This document shows, piece after piece, positions 59,780 through 64,000 of a DNA stretch of 64,000 bases (position 1 is the first letter of the stretch; every line of letters begins with the position of its first letter). The position numbers and the translations under genes are program-made. A model generated the notes under the pieces. The model had not been told where the DNA came from. It saw only the letters and a list, made by a program, of their open reading frames with translations, and searched no databases. Source of the DNA: Mycolicibacter longobardus (GTDB lineage: Bacteria > Actinomycetota > Actinomycetes > Mycobacteriales > Mycobacteriaceae); assembly GCF_002102265.1 (NCBI RefSeq), contig NZ_LQPG01000055.1, positions 62,001 to 126,000 of the forward strand. Reading direction: 5' to 3'.

Positions 59780-59940
59780 GAACCGGGACGCTAACAGTAT
59801 TGAGGACGAAAGTTCGCGAAACTGATAGGCGCCTCACGGATTTGGGGTCCGACGTTAGTTTTGCTACTGACCAAATGCCCCTTGACTAGAAGTACGACAT
59901 CACGTAGTAGGCGCCGTTCTGCAGGCCGGAAAGGAAGACC

Positions 59941-60594
59941 ATGCCCCGACTCCGCGAGATCCCGCGCGCCGAAGTGACCGACGAGCAGATCCTGTTCTTC
60001 TACGACCGGCTGTTCGGCCCTGATATAGACCCGGCAGCCCCCGCGGCGTCCGGGGGACACCGCACCGTCCACGGCACACCGGGTGACTGGTGGACGGTGT
60101 TCGCGCAGGCGCCCCAGGTGTTCGCCCATGCGGTGCGCGGGTTCGCCCTGTACCGCAACGCCTCCCTGGACCCGCTGCTGCGTGAGCTCGGTCAGGCGCG
60201 AGCCGGCTACGCACGAGGCAGCCAGTTCGTCTTCTCCCAGCACTGCAAGCAGATGCGTTCGCTGGGCATGTCCGAAGCCAAGATTGCCGCGTTGCCGTCC
60301 TGGCAGGTCAGCGACGCGTTCTCCGGGATCGAGCGGGCGGTGCTGGCCTACACCGATGCCCTGGTCTATGACGGCGGGCGGGTGGCCGACGAGGTCTTCG
60401 CGGTGCTCAAGGCGAACCTGTCCGACCCCGAGATCCTGGAGCTGACCTACATCACCTGCATGTATGACATGCACGCCACCATCTGCCGGGCGCTGCGCCT
60501 GGAGTTCGACGACCGGCCCGAGCCGATCGAGGAGGTCCGGGTGCCGGAGGGGGCGGCGGTCGCCGACCTGTCGGCAGACCTGGCCGGGGAGTAA
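59941..60594 (+). CDS. Carboxymuconolactone decarboxylase/AhpD-like protein
   Basis: A 217-residue helical protein of the AhpD/CMD superfamily. The core (about 65-150) contains RNASLDPLLRELGQARAGY and QFVFSQHCKQMRSLGMS, corresponding to the E-x-x-R/A then C/H active-site helix; only one Cys is in the motif (SQHCK) instead of the AhpD C-x-x-C, so a peroxidase mechanism of the AhpD type is unlikely. ATG 59941 follows an AAGGAAG ribosome site. It is divergent from norB, 161 bp apart, so a role in stress or redox defence is suggested by position only. Confidence 0.8.
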   Translation: MPRLREIPRAEVTDEQILFFYDRLFGPDIDPAAPAASGGHRTVHGTPGDWWTVFAQAPQVFAHAVRGFALYRNASLDPLLRELGQARAGYARGSQFVFSQHCKQMRSLGMSEAKIAALPSWQVSDAFSGIERAVLAYTDALVYDGGRVADEVFAVLKANLSDPEILELTYITCMYDMHATICRALRLEFDDRPEPIEEVRVPEGAAVADLSADLAGE

Positions 60595-60629
60595 CGGCCG
60601 GCCTGCTGGTTGGCCTGACGTGGCTGAGT

Positions 60630-61307
60630 TTGTCGGTGCCCGGGTGCAGCATCTCCCATGTGCTCGACGCGGTGCTTCCCCTGCAGTGCGGGGGCTGCGG
60701 CGCCCCGGGAACCCGATGGTGCGCGGTCTGCGCCGCACAGCTGACGGCCGGACCGGATCAGCCGCGGTTGGTGAGCCCGCGGCTGGATCCGCAGGTGCCG
60801 GTGTTCGCGCTGGGCCGCTACGCCGGGGCCCGCCGGCAGGCGATCGTCGCGGTCAAGGAGCGCGGGCGTACCGACCTGATCGCTCCGCTGGCATGGTCGC
60901 TGGCCGGGGCGCTGCACCGGCTGCTGTGCTGGCGGATGCTGGAGTTGCCGCTGACCCTCATCCCGGCTCCCACCCGGCGTAGCGCCGCCCGGCGCCGCGG
61001 CGGTGACCCGATCGGGCGGATCGCGGCCACCGTGGCGGCCCGCCACGGCGGCCTGACGGTGGCTCCGGTGCTGCGGATGCGGGCCCTGGCCCGCGACTCG
61101 GTCGGCCTGGGCATCGGCGCCCGGGAACGCAACGTTGCCGGCCGGGTGCTGCTGCGCCGGGGCCGGCTGCCCGCGGCGGCCGGCCCCGGTGACGTCCTGC
61201 TCGTCGACGACGTCGTCACGACCGGTGCCACCCTTGCCGAGTCGGTGCGGGTGCTGCGATCTGCCGGAATTCCGGTGGCCGCGGCGTTGGTGATCGCATC
61301 GGCATGA
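60630..61307 (+). CDS. ComF-family phosphoribosyltransferase-like protein
   Basis: A 225-residue protein equivalent to Rv3242c. The N-terminus has a zinc-ribbon-like CGGCGAPGTRWCAVC, and the C-terminus the PRPP-binding loop VLLVDDVVTTGATLAES, as in ComF proteins linked with DNA uptake and replication-fork functions in other bacteria. TTG 60630 is used; no better start is near. It marks the return of the M. tuberculosis gene order (Rv3242c-Rv3241c-secA1) after the accessory segment; the intervening Rv3243c homologue is missing. Confidence 0.88.
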   Translation: MSVPGCSISHVLDAVLPLQCGGCGAPGTRWCAVCAAQLTAGPDQPRLVSPRLDPQVPVFALGRYAGARRQAIVAVKERGRTDLIAPLAWSLAGALHRLLCWRMLELPLTLIPAPTRRSAARRRGGDPIGRIAATVAARHGGLTVAPVLRMRALARDSVGLGIGARERNVAGRVLLRRGRLPAAAGPGDVLLVDDVVTTGATLAESVRVLRSAGIPVAAALVIASA

Positions 61308-61438
61308 GACGGCAACCAAATGGTGCGCCAAATCGGTGGCAAGTCCTCGGCGGCATGGCTACGGTCGTCATCAAGAGGTCCGGTGGACCATCGAGCTGTA
61401 GCACCACGTGGTCGAGACGACAGAAAAGAGTGTCGAGC

Positions 61439-62149
61439 ATGGCAAATCAATTCGTGGAAACCAGCCGCACGCAGGCCGACGCCGACGAGAGCCCCGATCA
61501 GTCGGGAGCGGAGATCGTCGTCAAGGGCCGCAACGTCGAGATACCAGACCACTTCCGGGTTTACGTCGCGCAGAAGCTGGCGCGCCTGGAGCGGCTGGAC
61601 CGCTCCATCCGCCTGTTCGACGTCGAACTCAAGCATGCGAACAATCGCCGCCAGCGAAAGTCCTGCCAGCAGATCGACATCACCGTGCACGGCCGCGGGC
61701 CGGTAGTTCGCGGCGAGGCCCGCGCCGACAGTTTCTACGCCGCGTTCGAGGCCGCCGTCGACCGCCTGGAGGGCCGGCTGCGCCGCGGCAAGGACCGCCG
61801 CAACGTCTCCTACGGCGACAAGACTCCGCTGTCGCTGGCCGAGGCGACCGGGGCCACCACCACCCTGGACCCGGACGCCCTCGCCGCGGCGTTCAACCGG
61901 GACGGCACCGCCGAACCCGACCACCGCGACGGTGCCGGGCACGGCGAAGGTGCCGGCGCGGCCCATGAGCCGGGCCGGGTCGTGCGGACCAAGGAGCACG
62001 CCGCCACGCCGATGTCCGTCGACGACGCGCTGTATGAGATGGAGCTGGTCGGTCACGACTTCTTCCTGTTCAAGGACAAGGAGACCGATCAACCGTCGGT
62101 GGTCTACCGCCGGCACGCGTACGACTACGGCCTGATCCGTTTGGTCTGA
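61439..62149 (+). CDS. hpf: Ribosome hibernation promoting factor (long form)
   Basis: A 236-residue long-form HPF equivalent to Rv3241c. The N-terminal domain (about 25-125) binds the 30S decoding site: IVVKGRNVEIPDHFRVYVAQ, with KLARLERLDRS and VELKHANNRRQRKSCQQIDI. The C-terminal domain (about 175-236) holds MSVDDALYEMELVGHDFFLF and mediates 100S dimer formation or inactivation. ATG 61439 follows AAAAGAG. Mycobacterial homologues stabilise ribosomes in hypoxia and stationary phase and can be DosR- or stress-induced. It is upstream of secA1 by 129 bp. Confidence 0.95.
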   Translation: MANQFVETSRTQADADESPDQSGAEIVVKGRNVEIPDHFRVYVAQKLARLERLDRSIRLFDVELKHANNRRQRKSCQQIDITVHGRGPVVRGEARADSFYAAFEAAVDRLEGRLRRGKDRRNVSYGDKTPLSLAEATGATTTLDPDALAAAFNRDGTAEPDHRDGAGHGEGAGAAHEPGRVVRTKEHAATPMSVDDALYEMELVGHDFFLFKDKETDQPSVVYRRHAYDYGLIRLV

Positions 62150-62278
62150 CGCCGTTCATCCGACCCGGCGGGAACGCCGCCCCGACACCTGCTCTGCCGC
62201 CGCATTGCCGCTCGTCGCAACGGTGTCACCTACCATGGGTGACGCTCGTAATACCGGAGACTGAGTAGGGGACCAGCC

Positions 62279-64000
<1,722 letters not shown>

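Noticed and set aside
59780..59940. DosR box upstream of norB (TTTGGGGTCC near 59840)
   Set aside because: Only one half-site resembles the consensus; the second half is absent.

Overview
This window is chromosomal DNA from a high-GC actinobacterium, almost certainly a member of the Mycobacteriaceae. The evidence is gene content and order. From about 10.2 to 42.4 kb the genes follow, in reverse, the M. tuberculosis Rv3270-Rv3244c block: ctpC with its small partner, a TIGR03089 gene, lcp1, rmlD-wbbL-manB, fbiA-fbiB, whiB2, pmmA-manA, alkB-rubA-rubB, sahH, tmk, mtrA-mtrB-lpqB. The order resumes at 60.6 kb with comF, hpf and secA1 (Rv3242c-Rv3240c). I saw no rRNA, tRNA, CRISPR array, intact insertion sequence or phage module.

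Layout. 1-10.1 kb: the end of pta, ackA, a two-component pair translationally coupled to ackA, two multi-pass membrane proteins, a PstS lipoprotein, a PknD-like receptor kinase and a cation-efflux-like protein. 10.2-12.7 kb: metal-exporting P-type ATPase and its PacL-type partner. 12.9-31 kb: cell-wall precursor genes (rhamnose, GDP-mannose, LCP ligase), coenzyme F420 genes, whiB2, and a variable stretch at 27-30.5 kb with a CDF transporter, an orphan Cas7u/Csb1-like RAMP protein, a truncated PPE remnant and a DUF1275 protein. 31-42.4 kb: a hydrolase, an adenylate cyclase, the alkane hydroxylase operon, sahH, tmk and the MtrAB-LpqB system. 42.4-60.6 kb: an insertion of about 18 kb relative to M. 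tuberculosis. It carries a 1427-residue exported protein built from about 72 copies of a 14-residue repeat, a small hypothetical cluster, a DosR/DosS hypoxia-NO module (wax ester synthase, Acg-like nitroreductase, DosS, DosR, an SDR), and a quinol nitric oxide reductase with a stomatin-like protein and a Cys-motif membrane protein. 60.6-64 kb: comF, hpf and the start of secA1.

The most unusual features are: (i) a 57-bp repeat present as tandem pairs at three distant loci, in the rmlD leader, in frame inside manA, and in frame but inverted inside the lpqB signal peptide; (ii) the giant 14-mer repeat protein with recent 252-bp internal duplications; (iii) the stand-alone Cas7u-like protein; (iv) the NO-reductase-linked membrane protein with a WhiB-like cysteine spacing; and (v) several strong intergenic palindromes. 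Functional statements rest on motif recognition and gene order; no database search was run.
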